From: Streptomyces aurantiacus
Lineage (GTDB): Bacteria; Actinomycetota; Actinomycetes; Streptomycetales; Streptomycetaceae
Assembly: GCF_027107535.1 (NCBI RefSeq)
Contig: NZ_CP114283.1
Coordinates: 7,192,001-7,256,000, forward strand
Length of the DNA stretch: 64,000 nt
Reading direction: 5' to 3'
Within the stretch, counting starts at the first letter, position 1. The number at the start of each line of letters is the position of its first letter. Of this stretch, positions 35,250-43,444 are shown piece after piece. The notes beneath the pieces were generated by a model. That model ran no database searches. It was given only the letters and a program-made list of their open reading frames with translations, and was not told where the DNA came from. The position numbers and the translations under genes were made by a program.

Positions 35250-37745
35250 GTGGTGGGAAATTCCGGCGAGGTCACGACAGCCGCTCCGGCCGGCGCCCCG
35301 GCCGCCCGCGCCCCGGTGAACAGCACCGAACACGTCCTCGCCGAGGTGCTCGCCGGCGTCGTCCGGGTCGACGAAGTGCCGGTCGACAGCCATTTCTTCG
35401 ACGACCTCGGGGCCAATTCCCTGGTGATGGCGCACTTCTGCGCCCGGGTCAGGAAGCGGCCCGACCTGCCGCCGGTGTCGATGCGGGACGTCTACGGCCA
35501 TCCGACGATCCGCGGCCTGGCGGCGGCGCTCGCCGAGGTCCCGGCCCAGATCCCCGGCACCGCGCCCGAACCGGCCGCGCCTCCCGTGCGGGCCGGCACC
35601 GCACGGTACGTCCTGTGCGGGGCACTCCAGTTCCTGGTCTTCGCGGCGTACTGCCTGCTCTCCGGACTCGTCTCCGTGCGGGGGTACGAGTGGGTCTCCG
35701 GCGCGGACGGTCTCCTGGACGTCTACCTGCGGTCGGCCGGCTTCGGCGGCGCCCTCTTCGTCGGTCTGTGCACCGTGCCGGTCGTGGCCAAGTGGGTGCT
35801 CGTCGGCCGGTGGACCGCCACCGAGTTCCCGGTCTGGAGCCTGACGTACCTGCGCTTCTGGACCGTCAAGGCACTGCTGCGCGCCAATCCGATGGTCCTG
35901 TTCGTCGGCAATCCGCTCTACGTCCTCTACCTGCGGGCTCTGGGCGCGCGCATCGGCAAGGGCGTCACGATCCTGTCGCCGTCCGTCCCGGTCTGCACGG
36001 ACCTGTTCACCGTCGGCGCGGGCACGGTGATCCGCAAGGACTCCCACTTCCTGTGCTACCAGGCACACGCGGGGCGGATACGCACCGGCCCGGTCACCCT
36101 CGGCCGGGACGTGTTCGTCGGCGAGAAGACGGTCCTCGACATCGGCACGTCCATGGGCGACGGATCGCAGCTCGGCCACTCGTCCGCGCTGTACGACGGC
36201 GCGGCGGTGCCCGCCGGGCAGCGGTGGCACGGCTCCCCGGCCCAGCGCACGGACGTGGACCACGTACGGGTGCCCGCGGCGGAGTGCGGCACCGCGCGCC
36301 GGGTGGGCTACGGCCTGGCCACCGTGCTCCAGACGCTCTTCGTCGGCGTACCGCTCCTCATCGGGGGCACGTACATGCTGCTGACGCTGGCGCCCGCACT
36401 GGACGTGCTGCTCGACCGGGACGCCCGGCACGTGACGACGGGACGGTTCTACGTCGAGGCGCTCGGCCTGTCGCTCGCGCTGTTCGTGGGTTTCATCCTG
36501 GTGGGCTTCGCCACCGTGACGGTGCTGCCGAGGCTGCTCGGCCTGGTCGTCCGGCCGGACCGGGTCTATCCGCTCTACGGCCTCCACTACTCGGCGCAGC
36601 GTGCCGTGGCGCGCCTGACCAACGCCAAGTTCTTCCTGTGGCTGTGCGGGGACAGCTCGTACGTCGTCCACTATCTGCGGGCCATCGGGTACGACCTCTC
36701 GCACGTCGAGCAGACCGGCTCGAACTTCGGTACGGCGGTGGCGCACGAGACGCCGTACCTGTCCTCCGTGGGCCGCGGCACGATGGTCGCCGACGGACTG
36801 TCGATCATGAACGCCGAGTTCTCCGGTACGTCGTTCCGCGTCTCCCGCACCGCGATCGGGCCGCACAACTTCCTCGGCAACCACATCGCCTATCCGGCGG
36901 GGGGCCGCACGGGCGAGAACTGCCTGCTCGCCACGAAGGTCATGGTTCCGCTGGACGGCGAGATCCGTGAAGGGGTCGGCCTGCTGGGCTCACCGCCTTT
37001 CGAGATCCCGAGGACGGTCGAGCGCGACACCCGCTTCGACCACCTCCGCGAGGGCGACGAACTGCGCCGGCGCCTCGGCGCGAAGAACCGGCACAACCTC
37101 CGCACGGTCGCCCTGTTCCTGTTCATCCGGTGGCTGGACTGGTTCGCGCTCACGGTGCTCGGCTTCGCCGCCTTCGACCTGTACGGGGAGCACGGCACCG
37201 TCGGCGGCCTGCTGATCGGCGCGTCCATGATGGCCGGCCTGCTGTTCACCACCGGCTACTACGTGCTGGTGGAGCGGCTGCTGTGCCGGTTCCGGCCCCT
37301 GGAGCCCCGGCTGCACTCCATCTACGACCCGCTCTTCTGGCATCAGGAGCGGCTGTGGAAGATCCCCGACCGGCACATCAGCGTCTACAACGGCACCCCG
37401 TTCAAGAACCTGGTCTGGCGCCTGCTCGGGGTCCGTATCGGCCGCAGGGTCTTCGACGACGGCTGTTCCATCACGGAGCGCACGCTCACCGCCGTCGGGA
37501 GCGACGCCACGCTCGGCGCGCACTCCAAGGTGCAGGCGCACTCCCAGGAGGACGGCACCTTCAAGTCCGACCACATCGAGATCGGCGACGGCGTCACGCT
37601 CGGCGTCGGCGCGCTCGTCCACTACGGCGCGTCGGTGGGGGACGCCGCCGTGCTCGCCGCCGACTCCTTCCTGATGAAGGGAGAGGAGGTACCGCCGGGG
37701 GCGCACTGGGGCGGAAATCCGGCGGTCGCGCTGCGGCGCGGCTGA
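35250..37745 (+). CDS. Pls/PosA-like membrane peptide synthetase lacking an adenylation domain
   Basis: An 831-aa protein with the layout of the C-terminal two-thirds of epsilon-poly-L-lysine synthetase (Pls). A carrier domain (about residues 25-100) carries the phosphopantetheine Ser in DDLGANSLVM. Six membrane helices (about 118-142, 165-190, 352-378, 402-430, 628-650, 655-678) then separate three soluble domains with hexapeptide/left-handed beta-helix character (IGKGVTILSPSVPV; VGRGTMVADGLSIM; IGDGVTLGVGALVHYG). In Pls three such tandem domains form isopeptide bonds between carrier-bound and free monomers. No adenylation domain is present; it is encoded by the next gene. GTG 35250 has AAGGAG five bases upstream (GTG 35253 is equally possible). 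Inferred role: polymerising diaminopropionate at the membrane. Confidence 0.85.
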   Translation: MVGNSGEVTTAAPAGAPAARAPVNSTEHVLAEVLAGVVRVDEVPVDSHFFDDLGANSLVMAHFCARVRKRPDLPPVSMRDVYGHPTIRGLAAALAEVPAQIPGTAPEPAAPPVRAGTARYVLCGALQFLVFAAYCLLSGLVSVRGYEWVSGADGLLDVYLRSAGFGGALFVGLCTVPVVAKWVLVGRWTATEFPVWSLTYLRFWTVKALLRANPMVLFVGNPLYVLYLRALGARIGKGVTILSPSVPVCTDLFTVGAGTVIRKDSHFLCYQAHAGRIRTGPVTLGRDVFVGEKTVLDIGTSMGDGSQLGHSSALYDGAAVPAGQRWHGSPAQRTDVDHVRVPAAECGTARRVGYGLATVLQTLFVGVPLLIGGTYMLLTLAPALDVLLDRDARHVTTGRFYVEALGLSLALFVGFILVGFATVTVLPRLLGLVVRPDRVYPLYGLHYSAQRAVARLTNAKFFLWLCGDSSYVVHYLRAIGYDLSHVEQTGSNFGTAVAHETPYLSSVGRGTMVADGLSIMNAEFSGTSFRVSRTAIGPHNFLGNHIAYPAGGRTGENCLLATKVMVPLDGEIREGVGLLGSPPFEIPRTVERDTRFDHLREGDELRRRLGAKNRHNLRTVALFLFIRWLDWFALTVLGFAAFDLYGEHGTVGGLLIGASMMAGLLFTTGYYVLVERLLCRFRPLEPRLHSIYDPLFWHQERLWKIPDRHISVYNGTPFKNLVWRLLGVRIGRRVFDDGCSITERTLTAVGSDATLGAHSKVQAHSQEDGTFKSDHIEIGDGVTLGVGALVHYGASVGDAAVLAADSFLMKGEEVPPGAHWGGNPAVALRRG

Positions 37746-37784
37746 CGGACGCACAGCACACACGAAGCACAGGGGGGAACAACA

Positions 37785-40145
37785 ATGGACACGATCCCGA
37801 GGTGGACGCTCGCTCCGGAACCGGGCACAGCGGAGTACGAAGTACCGCTGCCCGACGGCCTGGTGACGGAGCCGCCCGCGCTCCTGGCCGCACACGCCAA
37901 GGTCCTCGCGGCCCTGTCCGGTGAACGCGAGGTCGTCACCGGTTACGTCGCCGCGAAGGGCGTACCGCCGCTGCTCCGCCGGCTGGCCGTCGGCCCCGGC
38001 CCGTGGCGCGACCTGCTGACCCGGGCGGACCTGGCGGCGCGGGAGGCCGCCGACCGGCCGGCCGGCGCCCCGCCCGAGCGGGAGGCGGGCGGCGGACCGG
38101 TCCCCTTCGCGGCCGTGCTCGATCCGTACGGCGGCGATGTCCCCGAGGACACCGTGCTGCACGTGCGCGTCGAGGACCACACCCTGCGTCTGCGCTACCG
38201 CACCGACGTCCTCGACGCCGACGCCGCCGCCCGGGTCGCCGGCTACCACCTCACCGCGCTCGCCCTGCTCACCGCCGACCCCGACGCCGAGCACGACCGG
38301 CAGAGTCTGCTGAGCGGCGACGAACTCCGGTTCCAGCTCGACGGGCTGGCCGGTCCGCACCGCGAGCTGCCGGACCGCCGGGTCCACGAGCTCTTCGAGG
38401 AGCGGGCCGCCGCCCACCCGGACGCCGTCGCCGCGGTCCAGGGAGACCGGCAGTGGACCTACCGGGAACTCAACTCGCGCGCCAACCGGCTCGGCCGGGC
38501 GCTGCTCGCCCGCGGACTGCGCCCCGAAGGGGTCGTCGCCGTGGTCATGGAACGCGACCTGGACTGGATGGCGGCCGTCCTCGCGGTCCTCAAGGCGGGC
38601 GGCGTCTATCTGCCGGTCGAGCCGCACTTCCCGGCCGACCGCATCAGGGCGACGCTGGAACGCGCCGACTGCGGACTCGTCCTGACCGAACACGGCAGCA
38701 CCGCCACGCTGGACCGGTCCGGCACCGGCGCCCGCACGCTGCACGTCGACACCGCCTACGCGGAGGACCACCCCGACGACGACCTCGGGGTCCCCGTCGC
38801 GGCGGACCGCCTCGCCTACATCTACTTCACCTCCGGCTCCACCGGCGAGCCCAAGGGCGCGATGTGCGAGCACGCGGGCTTCCTCAACCACGTCCACGCC
38901 AAGCTCGACGACCTCGGCGTCGGCGAGGGGCAGGTGGTCGCGCAGACCGCGCCCCAGTGCTTCGACATCTCGCTGTGGCAGCTGGTCTGCGCGCTCCTGG
39001 TCGGCGGCCGGACCCTGCTGGTCGCACAGGAGGTGATCCTGGACGTCCCGCGGTTCGTGGACACGATCGCGGCGGGGCGGGTCAACGTGCTCCAGGTCGT
39101 CCCGTCCTATCTCGAAGCGGTCCTGGCCGAGTTGGAGCAGCGGCCGCGCGAACTGCCGGACCTGCACTGTGTGTCGGTCACCGGGGAGGCGGTGAAGAAG
39201 GAACTCGTACAGCGCTGGTTCGCGGCCGAGCCGGCGATCCGGCTGGTCAACGCGTACGGGCTGACGGAGACCTCCGACGACACCAACCACGAGGTCATGT
39301 CACGGGTGCCGGACCAGGACCGGGTGCCGCTCGGGCGGCCGGTCGCCAACGTGCGCGTGTACGTCGTCGACGAGGACCTGCGTCCCGTACCGCTCGGCGC
39401 GCCCGGCGAGATCGTCTTCTCCGGGGTCTGTGTCGGCCGGGGGTACGTCAACGACCCGGAGCGCACGAAGGCGGCGTTCACCGGCGACCCGTACCGGCCT
39501 GGCGAGCGGCTCTATCGCAGCGGGGACCACGGGCGGTGGCTGCCCGACGGCAAGCTGGAGTTCCTCGGCCGCCGGGACAGCCAGGTGAAGATCCGCGGCT
39601 TCCGCATCGAGATCGGCGAGATCGAGAACGCCCTGCTTCGGGTGCCCGGGGTCCGGGACGGCGCCGTGGTGGTCGTGGGGGGCACACGGCTGGTGGCGTT
39701 CTGCACGGGGCCGGAGCCGCTCGGATCCGGGGCCGTGCGGGAGCGGCTGGCCGCGTCGCTGCCCGCGTACATGGTCCCCTCGGCCGTCCACTGGCGCGAG
39801 GGCCTGCCGCTGACCGCCAACGGCAAGACCGACCGCAAGGCCTTGACCGTGCTCGCCGAGGAGACCGGCGCCGCCGGGGGCGGCTCCCCCGCCGAGGACC
39901 GCCCGCACGCTCCCGCCACGGCGAACGAGCGGCGCATGGCGGCCGCCTGGGCCGAGGTGCTGGGCATCCCCCGGGACCGGCTCGGCCCCCGGGACCACTT
40001 CTTCGACCGCGGCGGCACCTCGCTCGCGGCGGTGAAGCTGGCGGTCGCCCTGGACCGGGCGATCACCCTCAAGGACGTCACCCGCCACCCGGTCCTCGCG
40101 GACTTGGCGGCGCTGCTCGACGGCCCGGGCCGGGAGCCCTCCTGA
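37785..40145 (+). CDS. NRPS with adenylation and carrier domains, predicted to load 2,3-diaminopropionate
   Basis: A 786-aa synthetase. ATG 37785 follows AGGGGGG. The first 190 residues look like a remnant of a condensation domain plus the usual linker (LRLRYRTDVLDADAAARVAG). The adenylation domain (about 205-690) has FTSGSTGEPKG, NAYGLTETSDD, YRSGDHGRWLPDGKLEFLGR, QVKIRGFRIEIGEIE and the Lys motif LTANGKTDRK. Gapless alignment by eye to the GrsA pocket gives D-I-W-Q-S-T-A-D-D-K, with two Asp that could hold a side-chain amine. The carrier domain (about 705-780) has FFDRGGTSLAAVKL. No epimerase or thioesterase. Flanking sbnA/sbnB make Dap, so Dap is the likely substrate (inference). Confidence 0.9.
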   Translation: MDTIPRWTLAPEPGTAEYEVPLPDGLVTEPPALLAAHAKVLAALSGEREVVTGYVAAKGVPPLLRRLAVGPGPWRDLLTRADLAAREAADRPAGAPPEREAGGGPVPFAAVLDPYGGDVPEDTVLHVRVEDHTLRLRYRTDVLDADAAARVAGYHLTALALLTADPDAEHDRQSLLSGDELRFQLDGLAGPHRELPDRRVHELFEERAAAHPDAVAAVQGDRQWTYRELNSRANRLGRALLARGLRPEGVVAVVMERDLDWMAAVLAVLKAGGVYLPVEPHFPADRIRATLERADCGLVLTEHGSTATLDRSGTGARTLHVDTAYAEDHPDDDLGVPVAADRLAYIYFTSGSTGEPKGAMCEHAGFLNHVHAKLDDLGVGEGQVVAQTAPQCFDISLWQLVCALLVGGRTLLVAQEVILDVPRFVDTIAAGRVNVLQVVPSYLEAVLAELEQRPRELPDLHCVSVTGEAVKKELVQRWFAAEPAIRLVNAYGLTETSDDTNHEVMSRVPDQDRVPLGRPVANVRVYVVDEDLRPVPLGAPGEIVFSGVCVGRGYVNDPERTKAAFTGDPYRPGERLYRSGDHGRWLPDGKLEFLGRRDSQVKIRGFRIEIGEIENALLRVPGVRDGAVVVVGGTRLVAFCTGPEPLGSGAVRERLAASLPAYMVPSAVHWREGLPLTANGKTDRKALTVLAEETGAAGGGSPAEDRPHAPATANERRMAAAWAEVLGIPRDRLGPRDHFFDRGGTSLAAVKLAVALDRAITLKDVTRHPVLADLAALLDGPGREPS

Positions 40146-40249
40146 GCCGGGCCGCGGGCCGGGTCGAGGACCCGGCCCGGCAGCGGACCGAAGACCACAC
40201 ACGCACCCCCGCACGGCCTGAACACGGCAAGACCGAGAGGAACCACACG

Positions 40250-41254
40250 ATGACGTTCTCATCCGCGACGCTGCTGCGCGACGTCGACCTGCGTCCCGAA
40301 AGCCCTCCGATCCTGCGCACCGACGCGGCGGGGGACACGGCGGGCTGGGCGGCCGGACATCGCGACGCGCTGCGCGCCGTGGTCGCCGAGCACGGCTGCG
40401 TCCTGGTCCGCGGGCTCGGCCTGCGCGACCCGGACACGACCGCGGCCGTCTTCCGGCGGCTGGCCACCGGCCTGATGCCCGACCTGGAGTCCTTCGCGCC
40501 CCGGCGCACGTACGCGGACGGGGTGTACTCCTCCTCCAAGTGGCCGCCGAACCAGCAGATGTGCATGCATCACGAGCTGAGCTACGCGCTGGAGTTCCCC
40601 GGACTCATGCTGTTCGCGTGCCTCGACGCGCCGGCCGGCGGCGGAGCCACCGCGCTCGCCGACGCGCACGCCGTGCTCGACGCGCTGCCCGCCCGGCTCA
40701 CGGAACGGTTCGCGCGGGAGGGGTGGCTGCTGACCCGGACGTACAACGACGAGATAGGGGCGACACTCACCGAGGCCTTCGGCACCGAGGACCGCGCCGC
40801 CGTCGAGCGCTACTGCCGTACCCGCGCGATCGACTTCGCCTGGCAGGGCGACGGCTCCCTGCGCACCCGGCAGCGCCGCGGCGCGGTGGTCCGCCATCCC
40901 GTCACGGGACGGCCCTGCTGGTTCAACCAGATCGCCTTCCTCAACGAGTGGACGATGGACCCCGAGGTGCGGGAGTACCTGGTGGACGTCTACGGCCCGG
41001 ACGGACTGCCCTTCAACACCCGCTACGGCAACGGCGATCCGATCGGCGAGGACGTCGTCCGGCTGATCAACGAGGTGTACGAGGCCCACACCGTGCGCGC
41101 GCCGTGGCACTCCGGTGACCTGATGCTCGTCGACAACATCCGCACCGCGCACGGCAGGGAGCCCTTCGAGGGCCCGCGCGAGGTGCTCGCCGCACTGGCC
41201 GACCCGGTCCGGCTGACCGACTGCACCGCGACGACCGAAGCGAGGACCGCATGA
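40250..41254 (+). CDS. TauD/SyrP-like Fe(II)/2-oxoglutarate-dependent oxygenase
   Basis: A 334-aa oxygenase. ATG 40250 follows AGAGGAA. Iron ligands are visible: the H-x-E motif in MCMHHELSYAL (about residue 106) and the distal His in DNIRTAHGREPFEGPREV (about residue 302), with the following Arg for 2-oxoglutarate. The HHELSY form is typical of the SyrP group, some members of which hydroxylate carrier-bound Asp or other amino acids in NRPS pathways. Here the expected substrate is Dap, either free, on the NRPS carrier or in the polymer. Its stop overlaps the sbnB start (ATGA). Confidence 0.9.
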   Translation: MTFSSATLLRDVDLRPESPPILRTDAAGDTAGWAAGHRDALRAVVAEHGCVLVRGLGLRDPDTTAAVFRRLATGLMPDLESFAPRRTYADGVYSSSKWPPNQQMCMHHELSYALEFPGLMLFACLDAPAGGGATALADAHAVLDALPARLTERFAREGWLLTRTYNDEIGATLTEAFGTEDRAAVERYCRTRAIDFAWQGDGSLRTRQRRGAVVRHPVTGRPCWFNQIAFLNEWTMDPEVREYLVDVYGPDGLPFNTRYGNGDPIGEDVVRLINEVYEAHTVRAPWHSGDLMLVDNIRTAHGREPFEGPREVLAALADPVRLTDCTATTEARTA

Positions 41255-42318
41255 CCACCGACGCGACGGCACAGCCCACCGGGGCACCCGGGGCGCTCAC
41301 GGCTCCCCCGTTCTCCGTCATCTCCGGCACCCAGGTCCAACAGGCCCTGGAGGGGCGGGAGTCCGAGATCGTGGACCTCGTGGAGGCCGTGTACCGGCTG
41401 CACGGAGCGGGCGACTCGGTGAACCCGCCCTCGTACTTCCTGCGCTTCCCGGACCGCCCGTCGTCCCGCATCATCGCGCTGCCCGCCTCGATCGGCGGGC
41501 AGGTGGGGGTGGACGGCCTGAAATGGGTCTCCAGCTTCCCCGGGAACACGGCGAGCGGCCTGCCGCGCGCCTCGGCCGTGCTGATCCTCAACGACCACGA
41601 CACGGGCTATCCGTTCGCCTGCCTGGAGAGCTCGATCATCAGCGCCACCCGGACGGCCGCCTCCGCGGCCCTCGCCGCCGACCGGCTCAGCCGCGGCCGC
41701 GGCCGGCCGGTGCGCGTCGGGTTCGTCGGTACGGGTCTGATCGCCCGCTACATCCACACCCATCTGGCCGCCACCGGCTGGTCGTTCGAGGAGACCGGGG
41801 TGTACGACCTGCACCCGGACAGCGCGGCCGGCTTCCGCGGCTATCTGGAACGGTCGGGCGCCAAGGGCCGGATCACCGTGCACGACGGTGCCGAGTCGCT
41901 GGTCCGCTCCAGTGACCTGCTGGTCTTCGCCACCGTCGCGGGCGAACCGCACCTCCACGACCCCGGCTGGTTCGCCCACGCCCCGCTGGTGCTGCACGTG
42001 TCGCTGCGCGACCTGGCGCCCGGGATCCTGCTCGACTCGGCCAACTTCGTGGACGACGTCGAGCACTGCCTGAAGGCGGAGACCTCACCGCACCTGGCCG
42101 AACGCCTCACCGGCGGGCGGGACTTCATCGACGGCACGCTGGACGACGTGCTGGCCGGGCGGGTGAGCGTCCCGGCGGACCGGACGGTGGTCTTCTCGCC
42201 CTTCGGCCTCGGGGTCCTGGACCTCGCGGTCGGCAAGTTCGTCCACGACGAGGTGGCCCGGCGGGGCGAGCCGCACGTCATCGACGGTTTCTTCCACGAG
42301 CTACGCCGGTACGGCTGA
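41251..42318 (+). CDS. sbnB: 2,3-diaminopropionate biosynthesis protein SbnB
   Basis: A 355-aa enzyme of the ornithine cyclodeaminase/mu-crystallin family. In siderophore pathways SbnB oxidises N-(1-amino-1-carboxyl-2-ethyl)-glutamate with NAD, releasing L-Dap and 2-oxoglutarate. The NAD site VRVGFVGTGLIARYIHTHL is at about residue 151. Upstream residues GLKWVSSFPGN and ACLESSIISATRTAASAALA match the SbnB branch rather than true ornithine cyclodeaminase. ATG 41251 overlaps the oxygenase stop (ATGA). SbnA is encoded 60 bases downstream, completing the Dap pathway from O-phosphoserine and glutamate. Confidence 0.93.
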   Translation: MTTDATAQPTGAPGALTAPPFSVISGTQVQQALEGRESEIVDLVEAVYRLHGAGDSVNPPSYFLRFPDRPSSRIIALPASIGGQVGVDGLKWVSSFPGNTASGLPRASAVLILNDHDTGYPFACLESSIISATRTAASAALAADRLSRGRGRPVRVGFVGTGLIARYIHTHLAATGWSFEETGVYDLHPDSAAGFRGYLERSGAKGRITVHDGAESLVRSSDLLVFATVAGEPHLHDPGWFAHAPLVLHVSLRDLAPGILLDSANFVDDVEHCLKAETSPHLAERLTGGRDFIDGTLDDVLAGRVSVPADRTVVFSPFGLGVLDLAVGKFVHDEVARRGEPHVIDGFFHELRRYG

Positions 42319-42378
42319 CCGGCGGGCGCCGTGCCGCACGGGAAGCGGCACGGCGCCGCATGAAAGAGGGGGGACATC

Positions 42379-43365
42379 ATGCCCGTCATTTCCGATCCTT
42401 CGGAGTTCAACGAGGACGAGCTCTACGTCGACCTGCGGGCGACGCTGGGGCTGCCGCTCTTCCTGAAGTGCGAGGGGTTCAATTTCGCGGGATCGATCAA
42501 GATGAAGGCGGCGACCGAGATGGTGGACGCCGCCGAGCGCGACGGCGTCCTGCGGCCGGGTTCGGTCCTGGTCGAGTCGTCGTCCGGGAACCTCGGCGTG
42601 GCGCTGAGCGTGATCGCCGCGAGCCGCGGCTACGGGTTCCTGTGCGTGACCGACGCGCGCTGCAATCCGGCGACCCGGAGAATGATGGAGGCACTGGGCA
42701 GCCTGGTCCACGTGGTGGGCGAACCCGCCCTGCACGGCGGCCTCCTGGGCGCCCGGATCGCGTACGTGCGCGCGGTGTGCGCCTCGGACGACCGGTACGT
42801 CTGGCTCAACCAGTACGCCAACGAGGGCAACTGGCGGGCGCACTACCGCACCACGGCACCGGCCATCGCCCGCCGCTTCCCGCACCTGGACGTGCTGTTC
42901 GTCGGGGCCGGCACGACCGGCACCCTGATGGGCTGCGCACGCTGGTTCTGGCAGTGGCGGCGCCGGGTGCGGATCGTCGCGGTGGACAGCGTCGGCTCGG
43001 TGACCTTCGGCGGGCCCCCGAGCCCCCGGAAGATCCCCGGCCTGGGCATGGGCATCCGGCCGCCGCTGCTCGACGCGTCGTACGTGGACGACGTGGTGCA
43101 CGTGGAGGAGCCGGACACCGTGCGCGTCTGCCGCCGGCTGGCCGCCCGGGGATTCCTGTTCGGCGGCTCCACCGGCACGGTGGTGAGCGGGGCGTCCACC
43201 TGGATGGCCCGGCACGGGCGCCGGGACCTCACGTCGGTGGCGATCGCCCCCGACCTCGGCGAGCGCTACCTCGACACCGTGCACAGCCCGGGCTGGACGG
43301 CGGGCGTCCGCGGCGAGGACACGCTCGGCTCCGACACGCTGGCCGCGCTCTCGCGCCCGGCCTGA
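42379..43365 (+). CDS. sbnA: 2,3-diaminopropionate biosynthesis protein SbnA
   Basis: A 328-aa PLP enzyme of the cysteine-synthase fold. SbnA condenses O-phospho-L-serine with glutamate to N-(1-amino-1-carboxyl-2-ethyl)-glutamate, the substrate of SbnB. The PLP Lys is in NFAGSIKMKAATEMV (about residue 42), SSSGNLGVAL binds the substrate carboxylate, and the phosphate loop is VGAGTTGTLMG (about 172). YANEGNW and GSTGTVVSG are as in SbnA. ATG 42379 has GAGGGGGG upstream. Last gene of the five-gene cluster; the next gene has its own promoter. Confidence 0.93.
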   Translation: MPVISDPSEFNEDELYVDLRATLGLPLFLKCEGFNFAGSIKMKAATEMVDAAERDGVLRPGSVLVESSSGNLGVALSVIAASRGYGFLCVTDARCNPATRRMMEALGSLVHVVGEPALHGGLLGARIAYVRAVCASDDRYVWLNQYANEGNWRAHYRTTAPAIARRFPHLDVLFVGAGTTGTLMGCARWFWQWRRRVRIVAVDSVGSVTFGGPPSPRKIPGLGMGIRPPLLDASYVDDVVHVEEPDTVRVCRRLAARGFLFGGSTGTVVSGASTWMARHGRRDLTSVAIAPDLGERYLDTVHSPGWTAGVRGEDTLGSDTLAALSRPA

Positions 43366-43407
43366 CCAGGGGGCGGGCCCTGGCGTACGGGAGGTGCCGC
43401 GGGAGTT

Positions 43408-43437
43408 TGGTGACGATCGCCGCGCCGCGGGTAGGTT
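43408..43437 (+). promoter_or_regulatory. Probable promoter of the AidB-like gene
   Basis: TGGTGA (43408-43413) and TAGGTT (43432-43437) are separated by 18 bases, a reasonable housekeeping-type promoter. The -10 box ends seven bases before the ATG at 43445, which has no ribosome site, so the mRNA is probably leaderless. Confidence 0.45.
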
Positions 43438-43444
43438 CGCTGAC

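Noticed and set aside
35250..43365. Staphyloferrin B-like siderophore cluster because of SbnA/SbnB
   Set aside because: No IucA/IucC-type synthetase, decarboxylase, citrate enzyme or siderophore transporter is present; a Pls-like polymerase is.
35250..43365. Alanosine-type pathway (Dap loaded on an NRPS carrier)
   Set aside because: The N-oxygenation and nitroso-forming enzymes needed are missing, and the Pls-like membrane protein has no place there.
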